Assembly (NCBI GenBank): GCA_009746045.1
Contig: RPFO01000097.1
Coordinates: 102,001 to 166,000, forward strand
Source: Mesostigma viride
Taxonomy: Eukaryota > Streptophyta > Mesostigmatophyceae > Mesostigmatales > Mesostigmataceae
Reading direction: 5' to 3'
DNA length: 64,000 bases
In this document: piece by piece, positions 21,011 to 33,332 of the stretch
Layout: each line of letters begins with the position of its first letter
Numbering within the stretch: the first letter of the stretch is position 1
Notes under the pieces: generated by a model
Seen by the model: the letters and a program-made list of their open reading frames with translations, nothing else
Told to the model about the DNA's origin: nothing
The model's database searches: none
Made by a program: the position numbers and the translations under genes

Positions 21011-21690
21011 CGGGTTAATTTTTAAAATCGTTTTTCCAGTCTTTGTTGTTATTGTGCGGATTTCATAAACACTCTTGTTGATCTCTAGCATCGTTTGTTG
21101 GTCAAAGACTATGACCGACACATTATGCTCCGTCAAGTCCGCTTGTTCTTTGCAACATCACCCACATCTGTTCGGTGCTGCCCCTTGGCACAAGCTCTAC
21201 AAACAGGTCGCGGACCGCGGCTGGATCGCGTAGTATCTCTGAGCATCTGAACCCTGCATGTGATGCCAGATCTCATTTGCGGCCGTTCCGAACTAGCTTG
21301 GCACTGGATTGGTTGTCCACACCGTCACGTCGCTACAGTAACATGATACTTTGTGGCACACGCGGGTTTTTGGTTCACGCTGCTTTGATTTGAAAGTGAT
21401 GTCCTCCGGATTTTCGCCTTTGCACCGTGTGCAATTCCTTGACGTTGGGAAACATGGCATGGCTGATGTAATGACTGACTAGCTGGACCTTTTTAGTTGT
21501 TTATCATTTGCGGGTATTTCCTCGATTCTCAATGGTGGGAGAGCGATCGCAGCAATGGTGCTCACCACTAGACACTCCCGGCCCGCTAGGCTCGAAAGAC
21601 ACGCCCTGATCAAGCAAGCTGTTTCCGGCCCCACCGTCTAGGTCACCTAGTCGCTCTTCATGTCAGCCAGCCATAATTTCAATGAACAAG
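21011..21690. other. Unassigned interval
   Basis: No gene, repeat or regulatory element is recognised. Confidence 0.3.
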
Positions 21691-21715
21691 GCTACACATT
21701 TCCATCTCCCTTTAT

Positions 21716-22150
21716 ATTCATCATCCTAAACGACTCCAAAACGCGGAAAAGATAACGGCAGGCTCGAGCTACCATGCTCCGGATTCTCCCAATTTCTGGC
21801 CTGCGCTGGTTGTCTCCTTGATATCCCTTGATTAGTTTTCGAGGTGTTCCAACGTCGTGTCCCATATATAACACTGGAAAGCTGGAGTTGTCGCACGTGT
21901 GCGCGGGCGACCAGTACTGGGTAGGACCCGATACCGGGCGTGCGCATCGCCAGAGGGCTTGGTAGTAGCCGCCCGTGTCGCTGTTGGCTGCAGTTAGTGC
22001 AGCAATACACACATTGCCTGGAGGGACAGTCATCGTACTTCCAGCGGACACATAGTTGTGCCACTGCGCACTCACGCTGCTGAATAGGGTAGCAGTAGCA
22101 GCAGTACCTGTTTCACTATGGAAACAGGCAATTGAGCGCAACAAACCCTT
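21716..22150 (-). other. Open minus-strand stretch of unknown identity, partly dispersed repeat
   Basis: The minus frame across about 22150-21700 is open and contains Cys/Trp-rich sequence (YYQALWRCARPVSGPTQYW, SPAHTCDNSSFPVLYMGHD) resembling an extracellular protein fragment. No ATG or splice structure was fixed. Its last third (21716-21822) is repeated in inverted form at 8870-8975 and includes TGGTTGTCTCCTTGAT, so at least that part is mobile-element DNA. I do not recognise the family. Confidence 0.3.
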
Positions 22151-24803
22151 GGTCTGCAGCGGCCATGTGCTCGGTTTACAAGCCCCGGCCCAGGTCACCA
22201 GCGACGAGTCGCCAGGACGGCAAAGAAGAGGCGGACCGCGCCGCCCCTCGGCCAACTAAGGCGGCCCAGCCCGGTCAAATCGCTTTGGATCACCCGCAAG
22301 GCGCCAGTTGCGTCATGTGCAAACAAGGACGCATCGGGTCAGTAGCACTGGCCATTCCTGCCCTTTGGTCATCGGGTCAGTAGCACTCATGAATGCGTGG
22401 AGCCTCTAGATGTCCAGCACCAGCCAAGTGACTTGTACATCATGTATGCCCTGTTCTATCCATGCCCAACAGCTTGCTCGCTTGTAACGTGCCCAAAACC
22501 AACCCATGCCTACACTATGGTGCCAGGATTTCCACCCACCATTATTGAAAAGAAAACCACGGAGTGCTAGCATCACGGTCCACCCACCATCCCCGCCACG
22601 GGCAACTATACAGCTACCGCCACGGGGGTCACTCATACCCACGTATCTATTTGTCGTCGACCATCTAAGTAGCTAGCGGGGAACGGAGATCCCACCAAAG
22701 CTCCCCATCACACCCAGTGAGGCCAGGGACCCCACCACATGGCCAAGGGAACCTGCCCGTGATCATGCGGCCATGCCAAACCGTATCTGACCATGGCCAT
22801 CTGACCATTGCCATCTAACCATGGCCGTCTGATCGTGATCATCTGACCATGGCCATCTGGCCACAACAGTGTGCATGACAAAGTTTCGCCATGGGCTTAT
22901 TCGTGCAACCATGGGCTTATTTGTGCAACCACGGGCTTATTCGTGTGATCGTATTGCTTGCGCGTTGGGCTGGACTCAATGGGCCCATCCCTGGCATATG
23001 CTGGGCTCAGCGCATTGGGTGCTCGCGAGACGTCTAGTTGGCCAACCAAGTGAGAGACATGGGCCAGCCATTCGTGGCGCCGCTAGCGCCCAGGGGACAT
23101 CACCCACCGCGCTCACGTTCCGCAATCCTAGAAAGTCAGCGAATTCTGCGTTTGTAGCGCTCAGCCCCCCCCCCCCCCCCCCCCCGTCGGTTCCAACGGT
23201 CGGTCCATCTGGGCACCATCAATGCCCATCCGACTTGTGTTCATTAATCCGACTTGGGCCCTATGTGCCCATGAGGCTTGGGCGAGAGAGCGCAGACCAC
23301 TGCCGTCACTTCCAACAGGCAGGCACCGCAAGGCCTGAAACCGCGAGGACCTCAAGACGATGCTTGACAGCCACAGCGACCATTCACAAGACAGTGACCT
23401 CTGGAGGATCCGGCAGCCAGCGCCGGCTGCACACCCCAGCGACATTGACCTTGGTATGAGGAGGGCTCGCGTCGCACAGCGGCAGGGAACCGTCTCGGGC
23501 CTTGCGTGTTTGGTACGGGTGGGTGCCAGCCTATGGACCTCGATTTTCATCAAACTACGTACTCACTTTGGGGCTTAGGCATTTGCTACCACTGGTGCCG
23601 GGACTTGGACATTGGTACAAATGCCTAATTGGTCATTTTACTTGTGCGAGGTTCAGTAGGGCTGGTACCGGCCGCTGCCGCGGGGAATGCGCGCCGGCGC
23701 TTGCCTGCAGGCCAATGAGACAAGGCGAGATGAAACAAGAATTTTGTTTTGGAAGAAACATTTTTATGTTTTAAGTTTTGGAATCGGACAGGCGACGAGA
23801 TGAGATGAGATGCCATGGTATGAGACGAGTGGGATTACAGCCATCCATCGCAAAAGTACAAGCAAGTCCACGATTTGTAATGGCAGATTGATGCAACATG
23901 ACGCTGCGGATGACAGACATCCATCGCAAAGTACAAACAGACCTCCGTTGACTATTGTATGGCTGCGAAGAGCCGAGGCGGATGAAAGTGACCCATTTGA
24001 GATGGAAGAGGGCGATGGATGGTGTTCATGGGACAACCAGCACAGGGCGATGGATCCAATGGCAGAGCAGGGGGTTCCTGTCCAGCGGGTTTCTTTTGGG
24101 ATGGAAACTGACGGGGCGGGGAGAGGGGAGGGCCAGGGCTATCCAGCATATGTGAACTGCAAAGCCACCCCACCCCGTCATGCCGACCCTAATCTTACGA
24201 TGCCTCAGCATGCATTAACTTGTATAAACTGCAATACTGTACTTCATCTGATCGAGTATTTGGAGGCCATGTATTTGGTGAAAGGCAAATATTAAAAGCT
24301 GCCACGTCAACAACATGTCCATGATGATACATGATAGACTTGCGACGAACGAATTGGACGTATCAGACCAAAATGAAAGAAGTTGAGGTGTTAGAACTTA
24401 TTAGATTTTCAGCGTGTCGACATGACATGTTGACACCATGGCATGTTAAAAGGACACGCCCACATGACATGCGGACATGAGAACATAACGTGACAACATG
24501 ACACACGCACATGGCATGCTCACATGACATGCGGACATGACTACATGCTGTGAAAACTTGATGACATTCATCTCGCCACGTTTCAGGAAGCTCCTGTCCA
24601 GCAGTTCCAAAGATGCAGACGGCGGCCCTGACATAATCATGAGATAGTTGTAAGATATTATAAGATAATTATAACTGCACAAGCCAACTTCTCATGCACG
24701 ACTCATGCATGACATCATGTACCCCACTTGACATTGGCCACCTGGCCACCATATACACCTACACCCACAAACTAGCTTGCATGAGCACCACCGTGTGCAA
24801 GGC
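22151..24803. other. Unassigned interval
   Basis: No gene is recognised. It contains a GACCATGGCCATCTG-type short repeat near 22790-22865, a poly-C run at 23166-23185, an imperfect duplication of CATCCATCGCAAA (23839 and 23919), and ACATGACATGCGGACATGA repeats near 24463-24541. Confidence 0.3.
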
Positions 24804-27800
24804 TCACATCATGTACCCCACTTGGCCGTTGGGGTAGACAATCGTAGGCACCATCGCGATGCCCTGAGGACCATCCACCGCACCACCAGGCAGCCACAAG
24901 GACGATCGCAACAAGAAACATCCTCGTGAGCACACAAGTATACAGGGACGAGTGGATGCAAGCAGCGATGGTACAAACATCAACATTAAACTTGCAACTA
25001 CAGCTTTTAAATAAATTATACCTTCTAACGTTGATACTAGTAGTATGTATGCAAAGATAACATGCTTTCAGTCGCGTGCCTTGCGACGGGATTGCCAGGG
25101 ATTTGTAGGAATGCACGCACTGCGAGGGCTGTATGCATGCATCGCCAGCGACTTGAGGGTTGCTAGGGAGCTGCAGCATTGCAACAGGACACAGTGCGCT
25201 TAATGGGGAAGGGATGCTGGGGAATAGGACTTATGGGATAGTTCCAACCATTTAGGGGATAGTTCCAACCATTTAGGGGATAGTTCCAACCATTTAGGGG
25301 ATAGTTCCAACCATTTAGGGGATAGTTCCAACCACTTAGGGGATAGTTCCAACCATTTAGGGGATAGTTCCAACCATTTAGGGGATAGTTCCAACCACTT
25401 AGGGGATAGATGAAGGGGATTGTTAGTGGGCGGGGTTGGCCCAAAGGAGAAGGCCTTAATAAACTACTTATAAAGATTTTGTTACTGTTATTGCAACCCT
25501 TCACTATTGCAGCCTTATCAACTTTATTATTACTGTTATCACACCCCTTCACCTACCGCAACCCTACTTTATCATTACTATTACTAACCCACCCCTCCTT
25601 TCTCTTCCCCATTCCTTAGGCCTGGCGCTTTTGCCCCCACAACCCAGGGCAGAGAAGCGCGGGTGCGCCTTTCTGCCTGCAGCAAAGCAAGTTCGTCCCT
25701 TGTAGATTCCGGTATGGAATCTGATCTCCTAGCATATAGGGAAAGGCCATCCCTGCCCCTTCGTTCTAGACAGAAGTACCTGCACTGGCCCCCCTCCCTC
25801 CTCCCCCTTCACTGCCCCCTGCCCCCTGCGCCCCCCCCCCCCCAGCTCGCCTTCCCTCTAGTTGAAAATACATTGGGTTTGATGCCCCCCATTTCATGGC
25901 TGACTACTCTGTTGATCAATTCACAAACCTTACCATCTAGATGACTTGAATTCTATCCTCTCCCTTGAAAGAAAAACGATGCTGACAAACCAGAGATAAT
26001 GACTTCAGGCTTTCAGACTTAGGGCTTGCTTCCCTGAGGAGTTAGCTGGTCTATCCATTGCATACACCCTGCTCGCCGCCCACATCCTATTCATCGCTCG
26101 CCGCCCACATCCTATTCATTGCCCGCCGCCCACATCACATTCATCGCTCGCATCCCACATCACCTTCATTGCTTCCACTCACCCCATACACGTAGCCCCC
26201 CCGTGTGTTTGTCCGCCCCCGGTGGCTGCCCTCCCCTGCCCTCCTGTCCGATGGCGGCTTGGCAAACTCCACTTCCAGCACCTTGCCTGCATGAATGAAG
26301 GGGGGGTAAGGCAGTTTTCAAACATAAGAAACGGGCTGCACCATGGCAAACAAGGCTTCCAGCATTTTGCCTGCAGAGATGGCGCGGGAGCAAGGAGGCG
26401 TGGCTGCCACAGGGCGTTGCTGCGACATTTCCATGCCAGTTGTGCAGTTGATAGTATCTGTCGGACAATCAAGTGTTCGATAAAGTAAAAGCAGTACAGC
26501 CGTGATGCTATTAGAGCAGGTACTTTAAATAAGTGTGAGCTAAAGTAAAAGCAGTACAGCCGTGATGCTATTAGAGCAGGTACTTTAAATAAGTGTGAGA
26601 TAAAGTAAAAGCAGTACAGCCGTGATGCTATTAGAGCAGGTACTTTAAGTAAGTGTGAGATAAAGTAAAAGCAGTACAGCCGTGATGCTATTATGGCAAA
26701 TGCTTTGCCATTCTAACTAGTGCCCTGGCCCCTGCGTATTATCCATGAGACAAGCAGCGCAGGCCTGGACTGTGGAAGACCAGGACCATGGAAGCCCTCT
26801 TGTACAGTAGTGGTACATGGTATGGTGAAGGGGTGATGGTATAGTGACCTATTATACCTGCGAAACTGTTAAAATACGCACACTGCACCATCCCTCTTCT
26901 TACGCACGCTGCAACAATTCTCTGTGAGGATGTCTCTCCCTTCTCTTGCCACCATCTGCTGCCATCAGCCAACCCAAACACTGGCCCCCATATTGCTGCC
27001 ATCAGCCAACCCAAACTCTGGCCTCCATATTGCTGCCATCAGCAGCCCATTACAACATGTACTTGCCTATACTTTCCCAAAGTTCCACACTAGATAGTCA
27101 AACCCCACACATCAACCATCTCCTCGCCTTTCATCGCCTCCATCCCCCCCCCCCCCCCCCCCCCCCCCCCACTCCATCCACTACCTGCTCATTAAGGATG
27201 CACGCTGCTCCTACACCCAGTTTCCTTTCCCTTCGCCTCCATTAGGAAACTGAGACTGCTACGTGTAAGGCAAAACCACATCCACCACGCGGCTCCTTCC
27301 CCTTGGTTGCCTTGACTACATGACAGCACATGGACTACTGATACGATACCACAGCTATAGCAGCACCCACCGCCCATCTCCTTGCCCTTAACCGCCTGTA
27401 CTGAGATCAAGACATACAACTGGTATCGATTGAGTCATGCTCCATTAAGGAAAACAGCACCCACCGTCCAACTCCTTGCCCTTCATCGCCTCCACCGCCG
27501 CCTCCGCCTCCGCGCGCTCCTCGTAGTGCACGAACCCGAAGTCCTTGCGCGGCGTGCCTGGCTTGGACGGCAGCACACTCTTGACCACTTTGCCAAAGGG
27601 GCGGAACACCTCGGCCAAGCGCTCCTCGTCCCACGATTCGGGCAGGTTCTTGACGTAGACAATCTTAACCTGGCGACCGCACACATGCCCATGACAAGGA
27701 GCGAAGGTAAGGGGTCAGGGTCGAGAGTCCAGTGCTTGGTTGGGAGAGGAAGGTTTTCGAAGTAGACAATCTTAACCTGGCGACCTCACACATAAATTGG

Positions 27801-30800
27801 CATTGTGATTTGAGGTAGAGGAAATGGTAAGAATCAGCAGGTTGAATATCCCAAGACTCAACAGGTTGAATATCCCACAACAGGTTGAATATCCCAAGAC
27901 TCAACAGGTTGAATATCCCAAGACTCAGCAGGTTGAATATCCCAAGACTCAACAGGTTGAATATCCCAAGACTCAGCAGGTTGAATATCCCAAGACTCAG
28001 CAGGTTGAATATCCCAAGACTCAGCAGGTTGAATATCCCAAGACTCAACAGGTTGAATATCCCAAGACTCAGCAGGTTGAATATCCCAAGACTCAGCAGG
28101 TTGAATATCCCAAGACTCAACAGGTTGAATATCCCACTACAGGTTGAATATTCCAAGACTCAGGAAAGATTCATGACATGAATGGAAACACCTAGAAAAC
28201 AATGAAACCCCTTCCAAGAAACCTGAAACGCTTTCAAAAGAGCCTGTAAAAACTGTTTATAAAGCCTTAAACACCTCCAAGAAAAGCTCCGACTGCACCT
28301 GAGGATCCGTCTCATTTTTCCAGTATGCTGATCTTTCAACTTTTCATACCTTCAATCCTTTCAACTTTTCATCATTCCACCCTTCCACCCTTCCGACCTT
28401 CCACCCTTCCACCCTTCCACCCTTCCACCCTTCCACCCTTCCACCCTTCCACCCTTCCACCCTTCCACCCTTCCACCCTTCCACCCTTCCACCCTTCCAC
28501 CCTTCCACCCTTCCACCCTTCCACCCTTCCACCCTTCCACCCTTCCACCCTTCCACCCTTCCACCCTTCCACCCTTCCACCCTTCCACCCTTCCACCTTT
28601 TCTACTCTTCCAAGAATGAACAGACCTCATACCAACCCTACATAGACAAGGCATCCTTTGCAGTGCCCACCTTGAGCCACAAGGCTCATCTTAGACAAGA
28701 ACAAGCATCATCGAAAAGAGAGTGAAAAGCCATCCGGCGCGCTCACCTGCGCCTGCGCCTGTGGGTCGGGCTCCGCCCTCGGCTCGGCAAAGTTCACCGT
28801 CGGGATGTTACCGTCCAGCTTGAAGGTGGACTTGGTGTACACCTTGCGCGCCGCCTCGGCGCACGAGTGGTTGTAGAACTCCACGAACGCAAAGCCGCGG
28901 TTTTTCGTCTCGCACGCGGGGTCCTGTGGTGTTGCATGTGAAGGGGACGGTAGGAAACATAAATAAATACTACTATAAAATGATAAACAAGTAGAGTGCG
29001 GTGACGATAGTCAAAATTCATTGGGTTATTCGTCTCACACGTGGGGTCCTGCATGGAAGAGGGGGCAAACAGAGGACCGGGAAGGAGCAGAACAACGCAT
29101 CCATGCCTACTCGAGTACGGGCACCCACTTTGACCAGGTCAAACGGTTGCATGCCCACCGTGTCCTTGGACAAGACCGCGCACAGGCGCCAGCAGTTACT
29201 TGGGTTCTAGCTCCTTGCCAGGGGCCTAGTTCGTTGCTAGAGGCCTTTACTGTGAGGCAAGACCCACCTTGACCAGGTTGAGGTGCTCGATGCCCACGGT
29301 GTCCTTGGACAAGATCGCAAGCAGTTCTTCATGGGAGAAGGACTTTGGGACGTTGCCGATGAAGAGGCGGTTCTTGGTCTGCGCGACATTGACCCGCACC
29401 TTGGTGTCCTGCGGTAGGTGAGACAGACGCCCACGAATACCCGTGAAAAACAGGGTGGGTTAGTAGCAAGGAAGGGTAAGTAGAAAGGGAGGGTTAGTAG
29501 CAAGGAAGGGTAAGTAGAAAGGGAGGTTTCGTAGCAAGGAAGGGTTAGCAAAAGGGAGGTTTAGTAGCAAGGAAGGGTTAGTACAAAGGGAGGGTTAGTA
29601 GAAAGGAAGGGTAAGTAGAAAGCGAGGGTTAGTAGCAAGGAAGGACCCGTGAAAACAAGGAACCGTTAGCAGCACTTGCTTTGGTGTCCTGCGGCAATTG
29701 GATACCAGGGATGGTAATCACGGATGACAAGGAACGGCACTGCTATTGTGTCCTGACGCGTGCGATCAGAACACCCATAATGTCAGGGAATAATGAATAA
29801 CAGTTATTGGAATGCCAACAAATTTCAGGATGAAGATGAAGATAAAGATAAAGAAAGCAATACTGCATTCATGCATGGAAGAATGAATGAATGAATGAAT
29901 GAGGGAGGGAGGGAGGGAGGGAGGGAGGGAGGGAGGGAGGGAGGGAGGGAGGAGGAGGAGGGAGGGAGGGAGGGAGGGAGGAGGGAGGGAGGGAGGAGGG
30001 AGGAGGGAGGGAGGGAGGGAGGGGGAGGGAGGGAGGGAGGGAGGGAGGGAGGAGGGAGGAGGGAGGGAGGGAGGGAGGGAGGGAGGGAGGAGGGAGGGAG
30101 GGGGAGGGAGGGAAGGAGGGAGGGAGGGAGGGAGGAGGGAGGAGGGAGGGAGGGAGGGAGGGAGGGAGGGAGGGAGGGAGGAGGGAGGAGGGAGGGAGGG
30201 AGGAGGGAGGGAGGGAGGGAGGGAGGGAGGGAGGGAGGGAGGGAGGGAGGGAGGGAGGGAGGAGGGAGGGAGGGAGGGAGGGAGGGAGGAAGGAGGGAGG
30301 GAGGGAGGAGGAGGGAGGGAGGAGGGAGGGAGGAGGGAGGGAGGGAGGGAGGGAGGGAAGGAAGGAAGGAAGGAACGAAGGAAGGAACGGATGAACGAAC
30401 GAATCAATGAACGAATGAATGAATGAACGAAGGAAGGAAGGAACGAATGAAGATAGAACGAACGAACGAACGAACGAACGAACGAAGGAACGAACGAACG
30501 GACGTGCGTGCGTGCGTACGTAGGGAGGGACGTACGTACGTACGTACGTACGTACGGACATACGGACGGACATACGTACGTACGGTACGTACGTACGTAC
30601 GGACGAATGGACGAATGGACGAATGGACGAATGGGCGAATGGGCGAACAGACGAACGGACGAACGGACGAACGGACGAACGGACGAACGGACGATTGGAC
30701 GATTGGACGAATGGACGAACGGACGAACGGACGAACGGACGAACGGACGAACGGAAGAACAGACGAACGGACGAACGGACGAACGGACGAACAGACGAAT

Positions 30801-31869
30801 GGACGACTGGACAAATGCACGAATGGACGAATGGACGACTGGACAAATGCACGAACGAATGAATGTATAAATGAATGAACGCACGGATGATTGGCAGGGT
30901 GCCAGCAAGCTCATGCGGGACTGTGCCTGATGCACCTCACCACCATGCGCACGATCGAGCATCCATGTGCATGGACGCTTGGCGGAACACACTAGACGCA
31001 TGGGCGACTGGACGACGGGACGAATGGACGACTGGACGACTGGACGACTGGACGAATGGACAAATGCACGAATGGACGAATGGACGAATGGACGACTGGA
31101 CAGATGCACGAACGAATGAATGTATAAATGAATGAACGCACGGATGACTGGCAGGGTGCCAGCAAGCTCATGCGGGACTGTGCCTGATGCACCTCACCAT
31201 CATGCGCAGGATCGAGCATGCATGTGCATGGACGCTTGGCGGAACACACTAGACGCATGGACACTCGGCCACACTCACCTTGATCTCTACATCCTTGCAA
31301 GCCTCAACGGCCTTGGCAGCGTCCTCCTTAGTACGGAAGCCGACGAACGCGAAGCCTTTACCCAATCCGGTCGTCGCATCTTTTACCATGCGGATCTGCG
31401 CGACGATTGCGAGAAGTGCGGGGCAAGGCGGAGAACAAGTGAATGCGCGGCATACGTAAGGGCTGCGTCAGGCGATCTCATTTAGGATAAGCATCTGACG
31501 CAAATCGCTACAGGTATTCACATGACACAGGCCGCGTCAGCATACCTCGACAATTTCGCCCAAGCGCTCGAACACCTTGCGGAGGTCTTCTTCGCACACG
31601 CTGTGCGGAAGGCTCCCCACGAACACCTCGGCGCCCGCTGGGGGCCTTTGCATTGGATCCAGCACAGGAGCTGGGCGAGTACTGTGGTCATCCATCCTCG
31701 CTTCCCCTTCTTCGGGCTCTTCGGCATCCTCTGGCGGAGCAGCTGCCATGGCCGCATCCTGGACATCCCTGACTGCAACATCACCTTGCGTATCCATTGC
31801 GTCCCGGGTCATATCATCGCTTGATTGTGCCATGTGCGGATCTCCCGTCTCTCCTTCCGCGTTCGTCAT
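24804..31869 (-). CDS. hnRNP R/Q-like protein with three RRM domains
   Basis: This is a spliced gene for a nuclear or shuttling mRNA-binding protein of the hnRNP R/Q (SYNCRIP) / plant LIF2 type. Exons found by splice consensus and phase are 31869-31546, 31395-31279, 29408-29268, 28923-28747, 27669-27465, 26286-26183 and 24863-24804 (stop TGA). They give 375 codons with consistent phases. An acidic N-terminus ([15 protein letters not shown]) precedes RRM1 (EVFVGSL near 82, KGFAFVGF 121-128), RRM2 (RLFIGNV near 161, RGFAFVEF 203-210), RRM3 (KIVYVKNL near 255, KDFGFVHY 295-302), a short Arg/Gly linker ([11 protein letters not shown]) and an end [11 protein letters not shown]. The start is the ATG at 31869; the frame is open further up without an ATG. 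Extra exons between 26183 and 24863 cannot be excluded. The introns hold large simple arrays and degenerate copies of exon edges. Confidence 0.82.
25232..25410. repeat. 21-bp minisatellite, about 8 copies
   Basis: The unit is GATAGTTCCAACCATTTAGGG with a few C variants. It lies in the last intron of the hnRNP gene. Confidence 0.93.
26471..26693. repeat. 60-bp tandem repeat, about 3.7 copies
   Basis: An exact 60-bp period runs through TAAAGTAAAAGCAGTACAGC and ATTAGAGCAGGTACTTTAA, with 1-3 differences per copy. It is intronic in the hnRNP gene. Confidence 0.93.
27836..28160. repeat. 24-bp minisatellite, about 12 copies
   Basis: The unit is CAGGTTGAATATCCCAAGAC plus TCAG/TCAA. It is intronic between exons 4 and 5 of the hnRNP gene, and its frame-open translation is incidental. 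Confidence 0.93.
28376..28602. repeat. (CCACCCTT)n array
   Basis: It is an 8-bp unit repeated about 28 times, in intron 4 of the hnRNP gene. Confidence 0.93.
29455..29645. repeat. Degenerate GGTTAGTAGCAAGGAAGG minisatellite
   Basis: It consists of alternating AGTAGCAAGGAAGGGT and AAGTAGAAAGGGAGGG modules with indels, in intron 2 of the hnRNP gene. Confidence 0.75.
29881..30620. repeat. (GGGA)n grading to GGAA, GAAC and TACG arrays
   Basis: It runs from (GAAT)n through a 460-bp GGGA array with frequent one-base deletions (GGA), then GGAA, GAAC and TACG tetranucleotides. It is intronic (hnRNP intron 2). Confidence 0.92.
30600..31260. repeat. GGAC/GAAC arrays and a 248-bp higher-order duplication
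   Basis: Mixed GGACGAAC and GGACGACT arrays are followed by a block with GGCAGGGTGCCAGCAAGCTC that occurs twice, at about 30855-31008 and 31103-31258. It is intronic. Confidence 0.8.
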
Positions 31870-32740
31870 CCCGCGTCGGCAGACTTGCCTCCCGGCAACA
31901 GCACGATTGATATGGCTGTCCTGATCAACCGCAGTCTTCCGGAATGTAACACCGGTGAAGATGGCCACAGCTGGGCGGCAGCGGCAGCGAGGGAAGGCTG
32001 TTGCTCCTGCACTGGATGTCGCGGGATAGCGCAGTCAGCGTGCACGGAAGCTGGTTTTGACAGACGAGGAAAAGGAATGAAAGGAAAGAATAATAAGCGC
32101 ACAGTCGGTGTGTATTCGCAATCGGTGCCTCACCCGTAGTGCGCTGACTCGCTTTTAGATATTGCAGCCTGCCCCTCTTTCCTGTTTCCTCGGCTCAGTA
32201 AGCTACGAGATAAAGACGAGAGATCCTGGCCAGTGGCCACCTGTCGCATAGGCAGGCGTCATCCGGCCAGTGCCCGGCATCCGTACGAGAAGGGAGTGCT
32301 TTGGCGACATCCCCGACGAGTCTAGTTGTGGAGCTTCCGCAGTACACGGCCGGGCCATGCCCATTCATTTGTGGTCGGCGTTATAGTCAAGTTGTCGTTC
32401 GCGTACCTAACTGCCAATGGATTGTGGGCTGGGGAGTTGGACCACTTGATGAGGTGACACGCCAAACCAAGCGTTCCACAGCCAGATCAGCAAGGCTGCT
32501 GGGCGAAATTAACCCCCGCGACAAAGCACAGGCGGGATGGCGGGATCGTTGTCCCGCACGTGCGAGGTGACTTCGGCTCTGACAACTGACAACTGACTGG
32601 TTGTACTTTTCCACTGTCTACTGTCACCTCGGACACAGGGACACAACAACAACAACAACAACAACAATAACAACTGTCACCTCGGAACGTGTTGAACTAA
32701 CCTTCTTATCTTTAACTCGCCACTACTAATACTTCGAATA
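31870..32740. other. 5' flank of the hnRNP gene
   Basis: This is the presumed promoter and 5' UTR for the minus-strand hnRNP gene, plus unassigned DNA. An (ACA)n stretch lies at 32640-32673. No specific promoter motif was identified. Confidence 0.35.
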
Positions 32741-32750
32741 TATTTAGAAA

Positions 32751-32945
32751 GAGTAATGTTAAACATCAGATTCTGATTTCATCAGACGATGACAAAGGCT
32801 GGCATGACAAAGGCTGGCATGACAAAGGCTGGGCGCGGCGCTCGGGCGTAACAGCGTTAAGGCAGGCCAGGCGCAGGCACGTAAAAACACGGGCGACGGG
32901 CCATGGGCCACGGGCCACGCGTCGGCCGTCGGCCCAGCCATTCCT
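32751..32945 (+). repeat. Left terminal inverted repeat of the Mutator-like element
   Basis: It contains three head-to-tail ATGACAAAGGCTGGC units and then GGGCGTAACAGCG. It pairs with 39435-39640. Confidence 0.8.
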
Positions 32946-32992
32946 GCATTTTAGGAACGTTGCCGGGCACAAAATTCAAATTCTGGTGCGGC

Positions 32993-33332
32993 ATGGCCGC
33001 GGCAGCTACCTGGCCCGGGCTGGCCGACGTTGGCATGGACGACTGTCAAGAAAGAGTTCATCTCGCTTGGGTAAGCTGCGGTTGTTTCGTCTGGGCGCTC
33101 TTCCCATTTTATTGCTAACGGGTCGATTTGCTTACCCAACGTTTTCCATCCAGGGCAGAAATGCCAGCGACTTTTCAGTCGGCCACTTCCATTTACCCAC
33201 TTCGAGTGGTAACGTCATCAACGTTACCCTCTGTATTCCGGCCTGTCTCCTTCTATTTCGCAGGAACCCTTCGCTTCTGGTTGGCGTTCCTGCACTGCAG
33301 GCAGGCTGCAGTCTCTACCGCTGCATTTTTTT
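32993..33332 (+). other. Possible spliced gene fragment in the Mutator-like element
   Basis: Three candidate exons with GT-AG borders and compatible phases are 32993-33070 (ATG start, MAAAATWPGLADVGMDDC), 33154-33208 and 33264-33332 (LRFWLAFLHCRQAAV). The continuation and stop are not resolved. I recognise no family; it may be a captured gene piece or chance. Confidence 0.25.

Noticed and set aside
25232-25410. Regularly spaced repeats considered as a CRISPR array (also the 24-bp array at 27.8 kb).
   Set aside because: The units are head-to-tail without unique spacers, in introns of a eukaryotic gene.
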